64,000 nucleotides of DNA from Bradyrhizobium sp. JYMT SZCCT0428 (GTDB taxonomy: Bacteria > Pseudomonadota > Alphaproteobacteria > Rhizobiales > Xanthobacteraceae): NCBI RefSeq assembly GCF_018131075.1, contig NZ_JAFCLS010000014.1, positions 62,001-126,000 of the forward strand, given 5' to 3'. The position numbers were made by a program, and so were the translations under genes. Positions within the stretch are counted from its first letter, which is position 1. The number at the start of each line of letters is the position of its first letter. Positions 9,374-17,694 of the stretch are shown here, in pieces. The notes under the pieces are model-generated. The model searched no databases. It was not told where the DNA came from and worked only from the letters and a program-made list of their open reading frames with translations.

Positions 9374-9979
9374 ATGCGCCTGTTTGTTGGCCTCGGTAAT
9401 CCCGGCACGAAATACGCGAACAACCGGCATAATATCGGTTTCGCGGTCGTCGATGAAATTGCGCGGCGTCATGGTTTCGCACCATGGCGCCGCCGTTTTC
9501 AGGGCGAGACGTCGGAAGGCACGCTTGAGCGCGAGCGCGTGGTCCTGCTCAAGCCCATGACCTACATGAACGAGTCCGGGCGTGCGGTGCAGGAAGCCGC
9601 GAACTTCTTCAAGCTCGGGGTCGGTGAGATCATCGTGTTTCAGGACGAGCTCGAACTGCCGCCGGCGAAAGTACGCGTCAAGGTCGGCGGTGGCATTGCC
9701 GGCCATAACGGGTTGCGCTCGATCTCCTCGCATATCGGCAACGACTATCGCCGGGTGCGGCTCGGGATCGGTCATCCCGGCGTCAAGGAGCTGGTACACA
9801 GCCACGTGCTGTCGGATTTCGCCAAGAGCGATCGGCCCTGGGTCGAGGCTCTGTGCGAGGCGGTCGCCGACAATGCCGGCTTGCTCGCGACCGAGCGCGC
9901 CTCGACGTTTCAGAACAAGGTGCACCTGGCGCTGCAGGCCAAGGGATTTTTAGACAAGGGCGATGACGGCGCTGCGTAA
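9374..9979 (+). CDS. pth: Peptidyl-tRNA hydrolase
   Basis: Releases peptides from prematurely dropped peptidyl-tRNAs so that the tRNA can be recycled. 201 aa, normal length. Active-site residues are in place: catalytic His19 (NNRHNIGF), Asn66 ([10 protein letters not shown]), Asp91 (FQDELELP) and Asn112 (GGIAGHNGL). The N-terminal [10 protein letters not shown] is the family signature. 21 bases after rplY and 39 before ychF, so the three probably share a transcript. Confidence 0.97.
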   Translation: MRLFVGLGNPGTKYANNRHNIGFAVVDEIARRHGFAPWRRRFQGETSEGTLERERVVLLKPMTYMNESGRAVQEAANFFKLGVGEIIVFQDELELPPAKVRVKVGGGIAGHNGLRSISSHIGNDYRRVRLGIGHPGVKELVHSHVLSDFAKSDRPWVEALCEAVADNAGLLATERASTFQNKVHLALQAKGFLDKGDDGAA

Positions 9980-10018
9980 CGCGCCGCCGACCGCCAGCAA
10001 CAGACTTCAGGACACGTC

Positions 10019-11116
10019 ATGGGATTCAAATGCGGTATCGTAGGCCTGCCCAATGTCGGCAAGTCGACGCTGTTCAACGCGCTGACCGAGACTGCCGCGG
10101 CGCAGGCGGCGAATTATCCGTTCTGCACCATTGAGCCGAATGTCGGCGAGGTGGCGGTGCCTGATCCCAGGCTCGATAAATTGTCTGCCATCGCTAAGTC
10201 GGCCCAGATCATCCCGACGCGACTGACCTTCGTCGATATCGCGGGCCTGGTGCGCGGTGCCTCCAAGGGCGAGGGCCTCGGCAACCAGTTCCTCGCCACC
10301 ATCCGCGAGGTCGACGCGGTGGCGCATGTGGTGCGCTGCTTTGAGGATTCCGACATTACCCATGTCGAAGGCAAGATCGCGCCACTGGCTGATATCGAGA
10401 CCATCGAGACCGAGCTGATGCTGGCCGATCTCGACAGCCTCGAAAAGCGCGTCGACAATCTTACCAAGAAGGCAAAGGGCAACGACAAGGATGCCAAGGA
10501 ACAGCTTGATCTCGTCAACCGCGCGCTGGTGCTGCTGCGCGACGGCAAGCCGGCGCGGTTCCTCGAACGCAAGGCAGAAGAAGAGCGTGCCTTTGGCATG
10601 CTTGGCCTGCTGACGTCGAAACCGGTGCTGTACGTTTGCAACGTCGAGGAAGGCTCGGCCAAGGACGGCAACAGCTTTTCCAAACAGGTGTTCGAGCACG
10701 CCAAGAAAGAGGGCGCAGTCGCGGTGGCGATTTCGGCCAAGATCGAATCCGAGATCGCGACGCTGTCACGCGAGGAGCGCGTCGAGTTCCTCGATACGCT
10801 CGGCCTCGAAGAGGCCGGCCTCGACCGCCTGATCCGCGCCGGCTACCAGCTGCTCGACCTCATCACCTACTTCACCGTCGGGCCGAAGGAGGCCCGCGCC
10901 TGGACCATCAACCGCGGCACCAAAGGGCCTGCGGCGGCCGGCGTGATTCATACCGATTTCGAAAAGGGCTTTATCCGCGCCGAGACCATCGCCTATGCCG
11001 ACTACGTCGCGCTGGGTGGCGAAGCCGGCGCGCGCGACGCCGGCAAGCTGCGGCTGGAGGGCAAGGAATACGTCGTCGCCGACGGCGACGTCATGCATTT
11101 CAGGTTCAATACTTAA
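10019..11116 (+). CDS. ychF: Redox-regulated ribosome-associated ATPase YchF/OLA1
   Basis: Obg-family P-loop protein of 365 aa that prefers ATP over GTP and binds ribosomes. Motifs: G1 GLPNVGKST at 9-17, switch YPFCTIEPN, G3 DIAGLVRGASKGEGLG and the degenerate G4 CNVEE that explains ATP preference. The C-terminal TGS domain (YFTVGPKEARAWT) ends in the characteristic DGDVMHFRFN. Third gene of the rplY-pth-ychF group. Its stop codon overlaps the stop of the convergent DUF4282 gene by three bases. Confidence 0.97.
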   Translation: MGFKCGIVGLPNVGKSTLFNALTETAAAQAANYPFCTIEPNVGEVAVPDPRLDKLSAIAKSAQIIPTRLTFVDIAGLVRGASKGEGLGNQFLATIREVDAVAHVVRCFEDSDITHVEGKIAPLADIETIETELMLADLDSLEKRVDNLTKKAKGNDKDAKEQLDLVNRALVLLRDGKPARFLERKAEEERAFGMLGLLTSKPVLYVCNVEEGSAKDGNSFSKQVFEHAKKEGAVAVAISAKIESEIATLSREERVEFLDTLGLEEAGLDRLIRAGYQLLDLITYFTVGPKEARAWTINRGTKGPAAAGVIHTDFEKGFIRAETIAYADYVALGGEAGARDAGKLRLEGKEYVVADGDVMHFRFNT

Positions 11117-11406
11117 TGCGTCTGGCCCTGGTCGCGGATCGCGCCGAGGTGCTCGTTGATGCGGAATACGATCAGGATGAATTCTGCGGCGATGCGTGAA
11201 AACACCACGCCGACCACGACGCTGGCGATCGAGGACAGCAGCACGATGAAGCCGCCGAACGGGCTGATCGCCATCGCGGCTAGCCCTGAGAAAATGCCGG
11301 ATATACCGAACAGCACGATCAGGCCGATCACCAGCCAGTAAAAGGTCTTGATGATCGTGGGCGTGATAAAACGGTCCCACTGAAACAGATCCTGAAAATC
11401 GAACAT
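11113..11406 (-). CDS. DUF4282 domain-containing small membrane protein
   Basis: 97-aa inner-membrane protein of unknown function. The DUF4282 signature is an N-terminal FDFQDLFQWDRFITPTIIK followed by two hydrophobic segments (about residues 22-45 and 55-75) and a conserved short tail RIAAEFILIVFRINEHL. I start at 11406 because GGGAG lies 9 nt upstream. The alternative ATG six codons earlier lies within that ribosome-binding site. Tail-to-tail with ychF, sharing its stop-codon region, so transcription of one may interfere with the other. Confidence 0.9.
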   Translation of the reverse strand: MFDFQDLFQWDRFITPTIIKTFYWLVIGLIVLFGISGIFSGLAAMAISPFGGFIVLLSSIASVVVGVVFSRIAAEFILIVFRINEHLGAIRDQGQTH

Positions 11407-11616
11407 CGGTGGTTCTCCCGGCAAGTCGAAAGTGATTCGCGTCCAGCCTCGCTCTTGAGCGCACAGGGCCTAGCTCCGAATGGGGTCTCGAGCAAGCCGA
11501 AGACGCGCACCGGTTGCAACGGTGCTCGCCCGTCGGGCACGAGCCATGCGGGTGGGCGGGTTGAGATTGCTGCAAATAACGGCCACAATCGGGCTTCCGC
11601 ACTGTAAAATCCCATC

Positions 11617-12078
11617 ATGACAACGCTCACCTTCGAAGATTTCAAGCCCGGCCATTTCGGTACGTTCGGACCGCGCCACGTCACGCGCGAGGAGATCCTG
11701 GCTTATGCTGCGGAGTACGACCCGCAACCGATGCATCTGGACGAAGCGGCCGCAGCCAAGTCGATGCTGAAGGGCCTCTCCGGGTCGGGCTGGCATCTTT
11801 GCTCGATCATGATGCGGATGATGTTCGACGGCTTCATCGGCCGCACCGCGTCGATGGGCTCGCCGGGCGTCAACGAGATGCGCTGGCTCTCACCTCTGCG
11901 GCCGGGCGATGATCTGATGCTCGATATCGAGGTCGCGGAGGCACGAGTCTCGCGCAGCCGTCCCGAGACAGGCATCGTGACGTTCAAGGGCGTGGTCAAG
12001 AACGCCGCCGGCGTGACGCTGTGCGAGATGGTGTCGCCGATCATCGTGCGCCGTCGCGCCGATGCCGCGGCGGAATAG
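11617..12078 (+). CDS. MaoC family dehydratase (first of two)
   Basis: Hot-dog-fold (R)-specific enoyl-CoA hydratase-like protein, 153 aa. The MaoC pattern is visible: TREEILAYAAEYDPQPMHLDE near 24-44, with Asp and His as probable catalytic residues, then GLSGSGWHLCSIMMRM and LRPGDDLMLD. It would hydrate trans-2-enoyl-CoA or a related thioester. Eight bases separate it from a second MaoC gene of similar size. Two-chain MaoC pairs sometimes form heterodimers, so the two may act as one enzyme; this is inferred from adjacency. Confidence 0.9.
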   Translation: MTTLTFEDFKPGHFGTFGPRHVTREEILAYAAEYDPQPMHLDEAAAAKSMLKGLSGSGWHLCSIMMRMMFDGFIGRTASMGSPGVNEMRWLSPLRPGDDLMLDIEVAEARVSRSRPETGIVTFKGVVKNAAGVTLCEMVSPIIVRRRADAAAE

Positions 12079-12086
12079 GATCTTCA

Positions 12087-12587
12087 ATGCGTTTCTTTGA
12101 GGACATTGAAATCGGTTCGCGGCGTGAGCTCGGATCGTTCACCTTCACCGCCGAGCTGATCAAGCAATTCGCCGCGCAGTTCGATCCGCAGGCGTTTCAC
12201 CTCGACGAGGAGGCGGGACGCCAATCGCTGTTCGGCGGGTTGGCGGCGTCAGGATGGCATGTCGGCTCTGTCTGCATGAAGCTCTTGGTCGCCGACGGCC
12301 AGCGCCTGACGCGGGAGGCGATTGCGCGCGGCGAGGAAGTTGCGGTCTGGGGACCGTCGCCCGGTTTTCGCGAACTGCGCTGGATCAGGCCGGTATTGGC
12401 CGGTGACACCATCAGTTTTTCGAGTGTCGTCGAAACCAAGCGCACCTCGGACAAGCGTCCCGAATGGGGCATCCTGCAGGCCCGCAATACCGGAACCAAC
12501 CAGCGCGGCGAACAGGTGTACTCGTTTTTGGCCACCGCCTTCGTGCGTGGCGGAGCGCGGGTTCCTGATCCGAGCCGGTATGCTTAG
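12087..12587 (+). CDS. MaoC family dehydratase (second of two)
   Basis: 166 aa, same fold as its upstream neighbour. FTAELIKQFAAQFDPQAFHLDEEAG carries the candidate Asp/His pair and GLAASGWHVGSVCMKL matches the GLSGSGWH segment next door. The segment GPSPGFRELRWIRPVLAGDTI corresponds to the hydratase region contacting CoA. The ATG at 12087 follows AGGATCTTCA; a longer frame starting at 12021 overlaps the upstream gene and is less likely. Substrate unknown. Confidence 0.9.
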   Translation: MRFFEDIEIGSRRELGSFTFTAELIKQFAAQFDPQAFHLDEEAGRQSLFGGLAASGWHVGSVCMKLLVADGQRLTREAIARGEEVAVWGPSPGFRELRWIRPVLAGDTISFSSVVETKRTSDKRPEWGILQARNTGTNQRGEQVYSFLATAFVRGGARVPDPSRYA

Positions 12588-12705
12588 CGAACCGTTTTCT
12601 TGGTCCGGGCGCAGTTTACCATTCTGCGAAGCAATTTATTTGCTAACACATTTTGAACTTTCTGCCTGCCATATGAGACCTAGGGGAAGTACCGAGGGCA
12701 CGACC

Positions 12706-12846
12706 ATGGCAGATCGCAGTCACCTGAAACTTGTCGGCTTTATTTTCGCTACCGTCACGCTTTGCGTGATGCTGACGACTGCGATGGTGGTGAAGGGTTA
12801 TGCCGACGGCGGCTACACGCTCGAGAGCACGTCGACCATCCAATAA
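12706..12846 (+). CDS. Small single-span membrane protein (46 aa)
   Basis: Easily missed gene. The ATG at 12706 begins a 46-residue protein with a short basic N-terminus (MADRSHLK), one hydrophobic helix (LVGFIFATVTLCVMLTTAMVV, about residues 9-29) and a short polar tail ending in STIQ. Positive-inside topology predicts the N-terminus in the cytoplasm. I know no function. A longer frame overlapping the preceding MaoC gene exists, but this start fits the membrane-protein layout. Convergent with another tiny membrane protein at 12930-13061. Confidence 0.65.
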   Translation: MADRSHLKLVGFIFATVTLCVMLTTAMVVKGYADGGYTLESTSTIQ

Positions 12847-12929
12847 GGTCAGGCTTTGCTAACCATGGTGCTGGATCGTACCAGCACTTGGAACCGTGCG
12901 ACCTTAAAGCTGGCCTGCCCGTCGCCGGG

Positions 12930-13061
12930 TCAGCTGCTCCAGATCAGCGTCATCAACACTACCGCAACCGTCAGCAGTCCGACGAACCGGACCATGAGCG
13001 TGCCCATGCCATGTGCCGAATGCGGCAGTGGATGGGTGTTGTTGGGCTGACCGTTTTGCAT
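12930..13061 (-). CDS. Small single-span membrane protein (43 aa)
   Basis: Read on the lower strand from ATG 13061 with AGGGAT upstream. The polar N-terminal half has several His and Asn (NGQPNNTHPLPHSAHGMG) and is followed by one hydrophobic segment (VGLLTVAVVLMTLIW) reaching the C-terminus. This layout, a soluble N-terminus and C-terminal anchor, would leave the His-rich part on one membrane face, where it could bind metal; that is speculation. It resembles small conserved Bradyrhizobium proteins as I remember them. Confidence 0.6.
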   Translation of the reverse strand: MQNGQPNNTHPLPHSAHGMGTLMVRFVGLLTVAVVLMTLIWSS

Positions 13062-13150
13062 CTCGTATCCCTGGAAGTTTGCCTACCGTTGGGCATCCGT
13101 CCCTTGATCCCGACGCGCTGCTTATAAAGTTCAAAACAGCCACATATCAA

Positions 13151-13185
13151 ACGAAACCGCCGCCTTCTGTTGAAGAAGACGGCGG
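13151..13185 (-). terminator. Intrinsic terminator for the 13248-13670 gene
   Basis: On the lower strand, CCGCCGTCTTCT pairs with AGAAGGCGGCGG (one U.G) around a 5-base loop and is followed by TTTCGTTT. It lies 60-100 bases past the stop at 13248. The stem is on 13157-13185. Confidence 0.65.
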
Positions 13186-13247
13186 GTGTAGGATTTTTGC
13201 AACGGTCTGGAATCAGTAAAAGATCCCGGATCAGCCAGGATCCCGGA

Positions 13248-13670
13248 TCAGCTGTTGCGCAGCCCGTCGGCGGCGCGCTTCCACTGCGTGACGTTGTCGG
13301 CGATCATGCGCGTCGACTTCATCGCCGCCTGGCTGAGCTGCGCATAGCCGGAGATTTCGCGCTGAACGCGCTGGCCTTCGGCATGCAGGAGATCGCGCAG
13401 GCTCTCGAGTTCCGAGATCAGCTTCTCGATTTCAGCAAGCGAGGTGCCAGCGACGCGCTGGATCAGCGAGTTGACGTTGTTGACGGTGGCCTCCGCGCTG
13501 GCATCGAGCGGCACGGTTTCCGTGGCACCCGCAGGCGGACGGCGCAGATAGGCGATGTCGTTGCGGACGAAGTCGCGGATCCCGGCCTCGACTTCCGACA
13601 CCGCAGCGAGGTTGCTGTCGACGACATCCTCAGTTGATTCAACTTGTTCGGTTCGATTGGTAGCGTTCAT
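13248..13670 (-). CDS. Conserved hypothetical coiled-coil protein (140 aa)
   Basis: Not a family I can name. Soluble, acidic, mostly helical: an N-terminal region with many Glu/Val (EQVESTEDVVDSNLAAVSEVEAG), a short RRPPAG linker, then long amphipathic helices with heptad-like Leu/Ile (LAEIEKLISELESLRDLLHAEGQRVQREI). It ends QWKRAADGLRNS. The start at 13670 has AGAGGAATGGCCG upstream; a longer frame to 13793 is less likely. A terminator follows. The helical bundle recalls phasin-like or chemotaxis-signalling linkers, but nothing proves either. Confidence 0.75.
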   Translation of the reverse strand: MNATNRTEQVESTEDVVDSNLAAVSEVEAGIRDFVRNDIAYLRRPPAGATETVPLDASAEATVNNVNSLIQRVAGTSLAEIEKLISELESLRDLLHAEGQRVQREISGYAQLSQAAMKSTRMIADNVTQWKRAADGLRNS

Positions 13671-13825
13671 CGGCCATTCCTCTGTTTCGCGATAAGCGAG
13701 CGCGGACGTCCCCCGCACGACGAAGTGAAGCGTTCCTATCAGTAGTGTGGAATTTGTCTGCATCTGGGCCAATATGCGGCAATGCTGCATCATTCTGAAG
13801 TGGATTGGCGAAGAACTGCAGCGGT

Positions 13826-14749
13826 TTACCAGCTGCGCTTGAAGCCTGCGCCAAAGCTCTTGTTAACCACGCCCGAGGGGGTCTCGCCGACCGAACCCGA
13901 GATGGTGACGCCGTCGAACAGTTTTTGCTCGGCGCCGACCTTGCGCAGCCATTTGTCGTCCGAGGTCGACAGCGTCTGGCCGGCCATGAAGCTGGTGCCG
14001 GTGTCGGTGATGCTCAGTCGCGCCGACTGGTCGGTCTCATAGCTGCGGGTCGGATGGCTGATGATGCCGGGCACCGGAACGATGCCCTGCTGGATCAGAT
14101 TGTAGCTGTTCTGCAGCGTCAGCGAGTATTGCTCGCTGAGCGGCAGCGATTTGCTCAGGGAGGTGCCGAGCTTGCTCTGGTCCGCCCCGGGATCGACGCG
14201 GGCTTCGACTGACGTCTTGTCCCAGATCGAGCCGACACCCGGCGCTGTGATCGCGGCCCAGGCGGTGCCGGACGATTGCGGCAGGCTGCCGCCATTGGCG
14301 AGTTTTTCCGACAGCAATTCCTGGGCCGTCAGCGTGCCTTGCCGGGCGACCGTCATGTCGGCGCCGATCCGCGCATCCCAGAACGGGGTCAGCGACTGCT
14401 TGACCGACACCGCGGAGCTGCCGTTCGCCTTTTCGTTCGCCGACCAGGCCGTGTCTGCGCTGGTCGCGGCTTTCGATGCCGCGCGGGTCTTGGCGGCAGG
14501 CCCGGTCAGGGGCGCGGCATCGAGATCGAGCTGGCTCCAGTCGAGCTTGGAGACGTCGATATCCTTCATGACATCAGGGTCATTCACGTCGGGCGCCGCC
14601 GCGACGTCGGGGGCCGCTTCCTCCGCCAGCTCTTCGGTATCTTCATCGGCGGGCGGCGTTTGCGCCGCCACGGCCAGCACCGCGGCCAAGCTGAAGCCGG
14701 CCACCAGCAACGGCAGCCTTGTCCAGCCAAATCGTGTCGTGGAAGTCAT
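13826..14749 (-). CDS. Exported hypothetical protein, probable beta-rich C-terminal domain (307 aa)
   Basis: N-terminal signal peptide (RLPLLVAGFSLAAVLAVAAQ), then an acidic Asp/Glu/Ala/Pro segment around residues 30-75 (DEDTEELAEEAAPDVAAAPD). The rest is Ser/Thr/Gly-rich with alternating patterns and ends KSFGAGFKRSW. A terminal aromatic after alternating hydrophobics is typical of outer-membrane barrel strands, so it may sit in the outer membrane or bind to it. Function unknown. The ATG at 14749 is the first that gives a signal peptide; the open frame continues upstream to 15283 across a palindromic repeat and is not coding there. Confidence 0.75.
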   Translation of the reverse strand: MTSTTRFGWTRLPLLVAGFSLAAVLAVAAQTPPADEDTEELAEEAAPDVAAAPDVNDPDVMKDIDVSKLDWSQLDLDAAPLTGPAAKTRAASKAATSADTAWSANEKANGSSAVSVKQSLTPFWDARIGADMTVARQGTLTAQELLSEKLANGGSLPQSSGTAWAAITAPGVGSIWDKTSVEARVDPGADQSKLGTSLSKSLPLSEQYSLTLQNSYNLIQQGIVPVPGIISHPTRSYETDQSARLSITDTGTSFMAGQTLSTSDDKWLRKVGAEQKLFDGVTISGSVGETPSGVVNKSFGAGFKRSW

Positions 14750-14839
14750 TACCCGCCCGCATTCCAAATCTGGTGCAGAATGCGTTGGCGGTGGTGCGAA
14801 ATTATGGCGAGGGCGCATGTGCGATAAGCACCAGAGTCC

Positions 14840-14928
14840 GTCATGGCCGGGCTTGTCCCGGCCATCCACGTCTTGCTTGGGGCTGGCAAAGCAAAGGCGT
14901 GGATGCCCGGGACAAGCCCGGGCATGAC
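14840..14928. repeat. Palindromic repeat (GTCATGGCCGGG type)
   Basis: Arms GTCATGGCCGGGCTTGTCCC at 14840 and GGGACAAGCCCGGGCATGAC ending at 14928, with inner arms CCATCCACG and CGTGGATG. Lies between two lower-strand genes. Confidence 0.75.
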
Positions 14929-14949
14929 GAAGACATAAATCGTAGGCGG

Positions 14950-15384
14950 CTAAACCGCCATGCGCGGCAGATGGATGGGATAACCCACCGCCTGCTCGAC
15001 CAGGTCGAAGGTGTCGACCAGCACGCGGAGGTTGGTCAGCTTGCCGGCCTTGAACTGGGCGAAATGCGCGACCCGCAGGCTGATCGGCTTGTTCGAATCC
15101 AGCGCGGTCAGCGAGTAGCGCATCATCGAGGCGGCGGAATCGACCCCCAGCATGATCGACTCGCGGTCGAAGCGATGGACGCGGATGTTCTCGGCGATCT
15201 GCCTGATCACCTCGATCACGGCCGCCTTGCCCCGGCGCGAGCCGAAGAACGGAAACATGTCGATCGGTCCATAGATCGCCCAATCGACGTCCTCGTCGAG
15301 CAGGGCTTCGAGATCGGCAGGCTGGCGTTCATTGATCGCACGATGCAACGCGCGCGAAAAACGCCAGAGACTATGCTCTGTCAT
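14950..15384 (-). CDS. NTF2-like/SnoaL family protein (first of two)
   Basis: 144 aa cone-shaped NTF2 fold, used by ketosteroid isomerases, polyketide cyclases and many small binding proteins. The fold shows in the N-terminal helix with LEALLDEDVDWAIYG, the segment FFGSRRGKAAVIEVI and C-terminal strands FAQFKAGKLTNLRVLVDTFDLVEQ. A paralogue with the same landmarks (GHRRGTEA, FRDGRIAQIREIIDTFDMVEQ) lies 670 bases away at 16055-16498. No catalytic residues can be assigned. The two probably bind related small hydrophobic ligands. Confidence 0.85.
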   Translation of the reverse strand: MTEHSLWRFSRALHRAINERQPADLEALLDEDVDWAIYGPIDMFPFFGSRRGKAAVIEVIRQIAENIRVHRFDRESIMLGVDSAASMMRYSLTALDSNKPISLRVAHFAQFKAGKLTNLRVLVDTFDLVEQAVGYPIHLPRMAV

Positions 15385-15577
15385 TTGAGTTGGTCCTTGA
15401 AACTGATTTCAAACGGCAACGGCCCAAGAACGGCCCCAAGGCGTCCGCGTCGACGCCGGCCAGTCGCTAAATTCATTCGTACACTAACAATAGGCGTTTT
15501 TCGCTAAAATACAACCGACGTTTCTGCATTGCACAAATGCAGGATTTTCCGTGTTTTTGCCGCCGCTCGCGCCGTTT

Positions 15578-15844
15578 TTACCGCTCCCGGCGGCGCACCG
15601 GCTCGCGCTCGATGGCGATCTCGGCGTCCTTGATCGCGATCACGCCGAACAGCAAAGCGCCCCCGATACCGCCGATCGCGGCGCCCAGCGGCATGAAGGT
15701 AAAGAACACCAGCATGCCGTTATAGCCTTCAAAACTCGTGACTTTAAAGATTTCGACCCAGGCCAGCCCGGCCCCGATTCCAAGTGCTGCACCTCCCAGC
15801 GCCCCCAACGCCAAACCAAGCAGAGCCAGCAATGCGATCTTCAT
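15578..15844 (-). CDS. Small two-span membrane protein (88 aa)
   Basis: Starts with a long Gly/Ala/Leu hydrophobic run (KIALLALLGLALGALGGAALGIGAGLAWV split over residues 2-30), a short loop (FKVTSFEGYNG), a second hydrophobic span (about 43-72, LGAAIGGIGGALLFGV) and a charged cytoplasmic tail RREREP-like ending VRRRER. Gly-rich helices of this kind pack tightly or oligomerise. No family assigned. Sits between the two NTF2-like genes on the same strand, which suggests but does not prove a link. Confidence 0.7.
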   Translation of the reverse strand: MKIALLALLGLALGALGGAALGIGAGLAWVEIFKVTSFEGYNGMLVFFTFMPLGAAIGGIGGALLFGVIAIKDAEIAIEREPVRRRER

Positions 15845-15920
15845 ATGTTCTTTTGCCCCGGAAAAAGCCTTGTGGTGTGTCGTCGCCGGGGCGGTGAGGT
15901 TCAACGGTGACGTATAATTC

Positions 15921-16043
15921 GTCATTCCGGGATGGTCCGCAGGACCAGACCTCAGGTGCGCAATTGCGCACCGGGGAATCTCGAGATTCTCAGGTGCGCA
16001 ATTGCGCACCATAGTTCGATGCTTTGCATCGCCCCGGAATGAC
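15921..16043. repeat. Palindromic repeat (GTCATTCCGG type)
   Basis: Outer arms GTCATTCCGG and CCCCGGAATGAC. Inside are two copies of the perfect palindrome GGTGCGCAATTGCGCACC, separated by ATCTCGAGAT. Sits between the two lower-strand genes. Confidence 0.8.
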
Positions 16044-16054
16044 ATTGTCTCCAT

Positions 16055-16498
16055 CTACTCCGGCTTCCCACCCTTCAGGGCCGCGCTGACGTCGCGCTCC
16101 AGCAGCTGCTCGACCATGTCGAAGGTGTCGATGATCTCGCGGATCTGGGCGATGCGGCCGTCGCGGAAGGTATAGAACGCCGCGATGTCGAACTGCACCA
16201 TCCGCTGATTGCTGCGCTTGCGGAAGAACACCCGGATGTTCGCCGCCACCCTGTCGCCCTCGGCGACCAGGATCGGCACCTCGCAACGCATCTCGGAATA
16301 GCGGGCGTGGACGGTGGTCCACATCTCGCGCATCGCTTCGGTGCCGCGGCGATGACCCATGTGGGGAAGCAGGTCGACCGGGGCGTTGGCGATGAATTCG
16401 ACATCGTCGGTGCAGCGCGCCAGCGCCCCCTCGATGTCGCCGGCATAGTAGACGTCGAGGAAATTCAGTAGGCGCTGCCGATGCAGGTCCGCGGTCAT
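16055..16498 (-). CDS. NTF2-like/SnoaL family protein (second of two)
   Basis: 147 aa, paralogue of 14950-15384. Visible fold landmarks: LNFLDVYYAGDIEGALARCTDD, VDLLPHMGHRRGTEAMREMW and FYTFRDGRIAQIREIIDTFD. It keeps the same spacing of the Arg-Arg-Gly and DTFD(M/L)VEQ motifs. The pocket lining is more polar than in its sister, so ligands may differ. Ends only 12 bases from a palindromic repeat. No upstream gene on the same strand for more than a kilobase, so it probably has its own promoter in the 16.5-16.8 kb gap. Confidence 0.85.
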   Translation of the reverse strand: MTADLHRQRLLNFLDVYYAGDIEGALARCTDDVEFIANAPVDLLPHMGHRRGTEAMREMWTTVHARYSEMRCEVPILVAEGDRVAANIRVFFRKRSNQRMVQFDIAAFYTFRDGRIAQIREIIDTFDMVEQLLERDVSAALKGGKPE

Positions 16499-16825
16499 CC
16501 AGTCGTTCTCCGCCGAGTTTCAACGTGCCCCGCGGCGGCCGGTTCCACAGCGAACGCCATAACACAGCGGCCGATCCGCAAAAGCAGGCACAAAGTCTGA
16601 CGTCGCCAGCGTGGAAACGGTTCACTACTGCCAGCTGCAAGTCTTCAATCAAAACTTGCAATTGACGCCCGGCTGCATTGTGGGCCGAACGGTTGGGTTG
16701 GCAATGCGAGGAACTACGGAGGCCGCTGGAATACGCTGCACCGGCGCGGCCGCTGGTGCGTTCGCGTGCGAATGAAATGGAAGGGATTCGAATTTCAAAC
16801 AGCCAAACCGACTACTCTCTAATCC

Positions 16826-16980
16826 GTCATCCCCGGACGAACGCACTTGCGCTCGCTCGGGAGGTGCGCGCTCTTGCGCGCCTCGAAGGACGACGGCCCG
16901 ACTGTGGCCGATTCATCCTTCGAGGCTCGCTGCGCTCGCACCTCCAGCGACAACGGCGTAGCCGTTGCGCGGGGATGACG
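16826..16980. repeat. Palindromic repeat (GTCATCCCCGG type)
   Basis: Outer arms GTCATCCCCG and CGGGGATGAC. Inner arms GCGCCTCGAAGGACGA and TCATCCTTCGAGGC are also complementary. It abuts the long repeat copy B. Confidence 0.75.
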
Positions 16981-16994
16981 GGTAGAGAACATGT

Positions 16995-17516
16995 CTTCGC
17001 ATTCCCGCGACGCGTTGCGCCCGAGGTTTGCAAGAATTCTTTCGCCCCCGAAAATCAGAGGGCGCAGGGAATGCCGGATGCGCGCTGCACCCGCGGTCTC
17101 GTGTGCAATGTGCACAAGGAAGTGCGCACACGAGCATACAGGGCAGCGGAGAACATCCGACATTCCCTGCGCAATGGCTTTACGGCTTATGACGCGCTCT
17201 CCCCGGTGAGACGGCCTCTATTGCCACCGTCGCCTCGCGGATCGCTCCGCAAGACTTGACGCCGTTACGGGCGCCAGGACCACACGCTTTCGCCGTACGC
17301 TTCAGCCGCGACCGTCAATCGCAACCTCAGCGTCCACCGCGACCCGCCCCTCGTCATGACGACGGCCGACGCCCCTCTGAGTGGGACGGGATGCCGATAG
17401 TTGTGCAGGCGATTTGGGGCGGATGGAAAGAGAAATATTTTTGATTTGCAGAAATTTCCTGCTTGACACGATTTCCGTAAATCGGAAGTGATTTGCCCGT
17501 CGTGCCGTTTTGCCGC
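16995..17516 (-). repeat. Long interspersed repeat, copy B (inverted)
   Basis: Lower-strand homologue of 705-1216, in the same order of landmarks (see copy A) from GACGGGCAAATCA at its 5' end near 17500 to CGGGCGCAACGCG near 17010. It has small insertions relative to copy A in the 17190-17260 part. The two copies form a 0.5-kb inverted repeat spaced by 15.8 kb. Confidence 0.85.
17062..17172 (-). ncRNA. Candidate structured RNA or cruciform in repeat copy B
   Basis: Equivalent of 1039-1149. Arms 17154-17172 and 17062-17080 form the 19-bp outer stem, with inner stems CGCTGC/GCAGCG and a perfect CTCGTGTGC/GCACACGAG. Against copy A, outer-stem pairs 11 (G-C to T-A) and 17 (G-C to A-T) changed on both sides. 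Pair 12 goes from G.U to G-C and pair 13 from C-G to U.G. Confidence 0.4.
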
Positions 17517-17529
17517 AGCTCTTTCCGTT

Positions 17530-17631
17530 CCCTCCCCCCTTGCGGGGGAGGGGCAGGGAGAGGGGTGGCGGCAACGGCGGTGCGCGTGGCTTACCCCTCT
17601 CCCCAACCCTCCCCCGCAAGGGGGGAGGGAG
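17530..17631. repeat. Palindrome pair (CCTCCCCC...GGGGGAGG type)
   Basis: Two hairpins, CCCTCCCCCCTTGCGGGGGAGG and CCCTCCCCCGCAAGGGGGGAGGG, separated by GCAGGGAGAGGGGTGG...TTACCCCTCTCCCC. Same general family as the repeats around 34.4-35.2 kb. Confidence 0.7.
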
Positions 17632-17694
17632 CCGACCGTTCGAGTGGCGTCGATGTCGCCCCACATAGCGGAGAACAACAAAAGCCCGCCTTCC

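Larger units (their letters stand above)
16499..17694. other. 1.2-kb gene-free region made of repeats
   Basis: Nothing recognisable in 16499-16825 except room for a promoter. Then a palindromic repeat (16826-16980), the inverted copy B of the half-kilobase repeat (16995-17516) and a CTCCCCC-type palindrome pair (17530-17631). No frame here looks like protein. Confidence 0.75.

Noticed and set aside
8504..9925. 473-aa lower-strand frame opposite rplY and pth
   Set aside because: Antisense to two certain genes; no ribosome-binding site, no domain.
16678..17444. Several 60-190 aa frames in the 16.5-17.7 kb gap
   Set aside because: They lie in repeats; frames are not preserved between the two copies of the long repeat.
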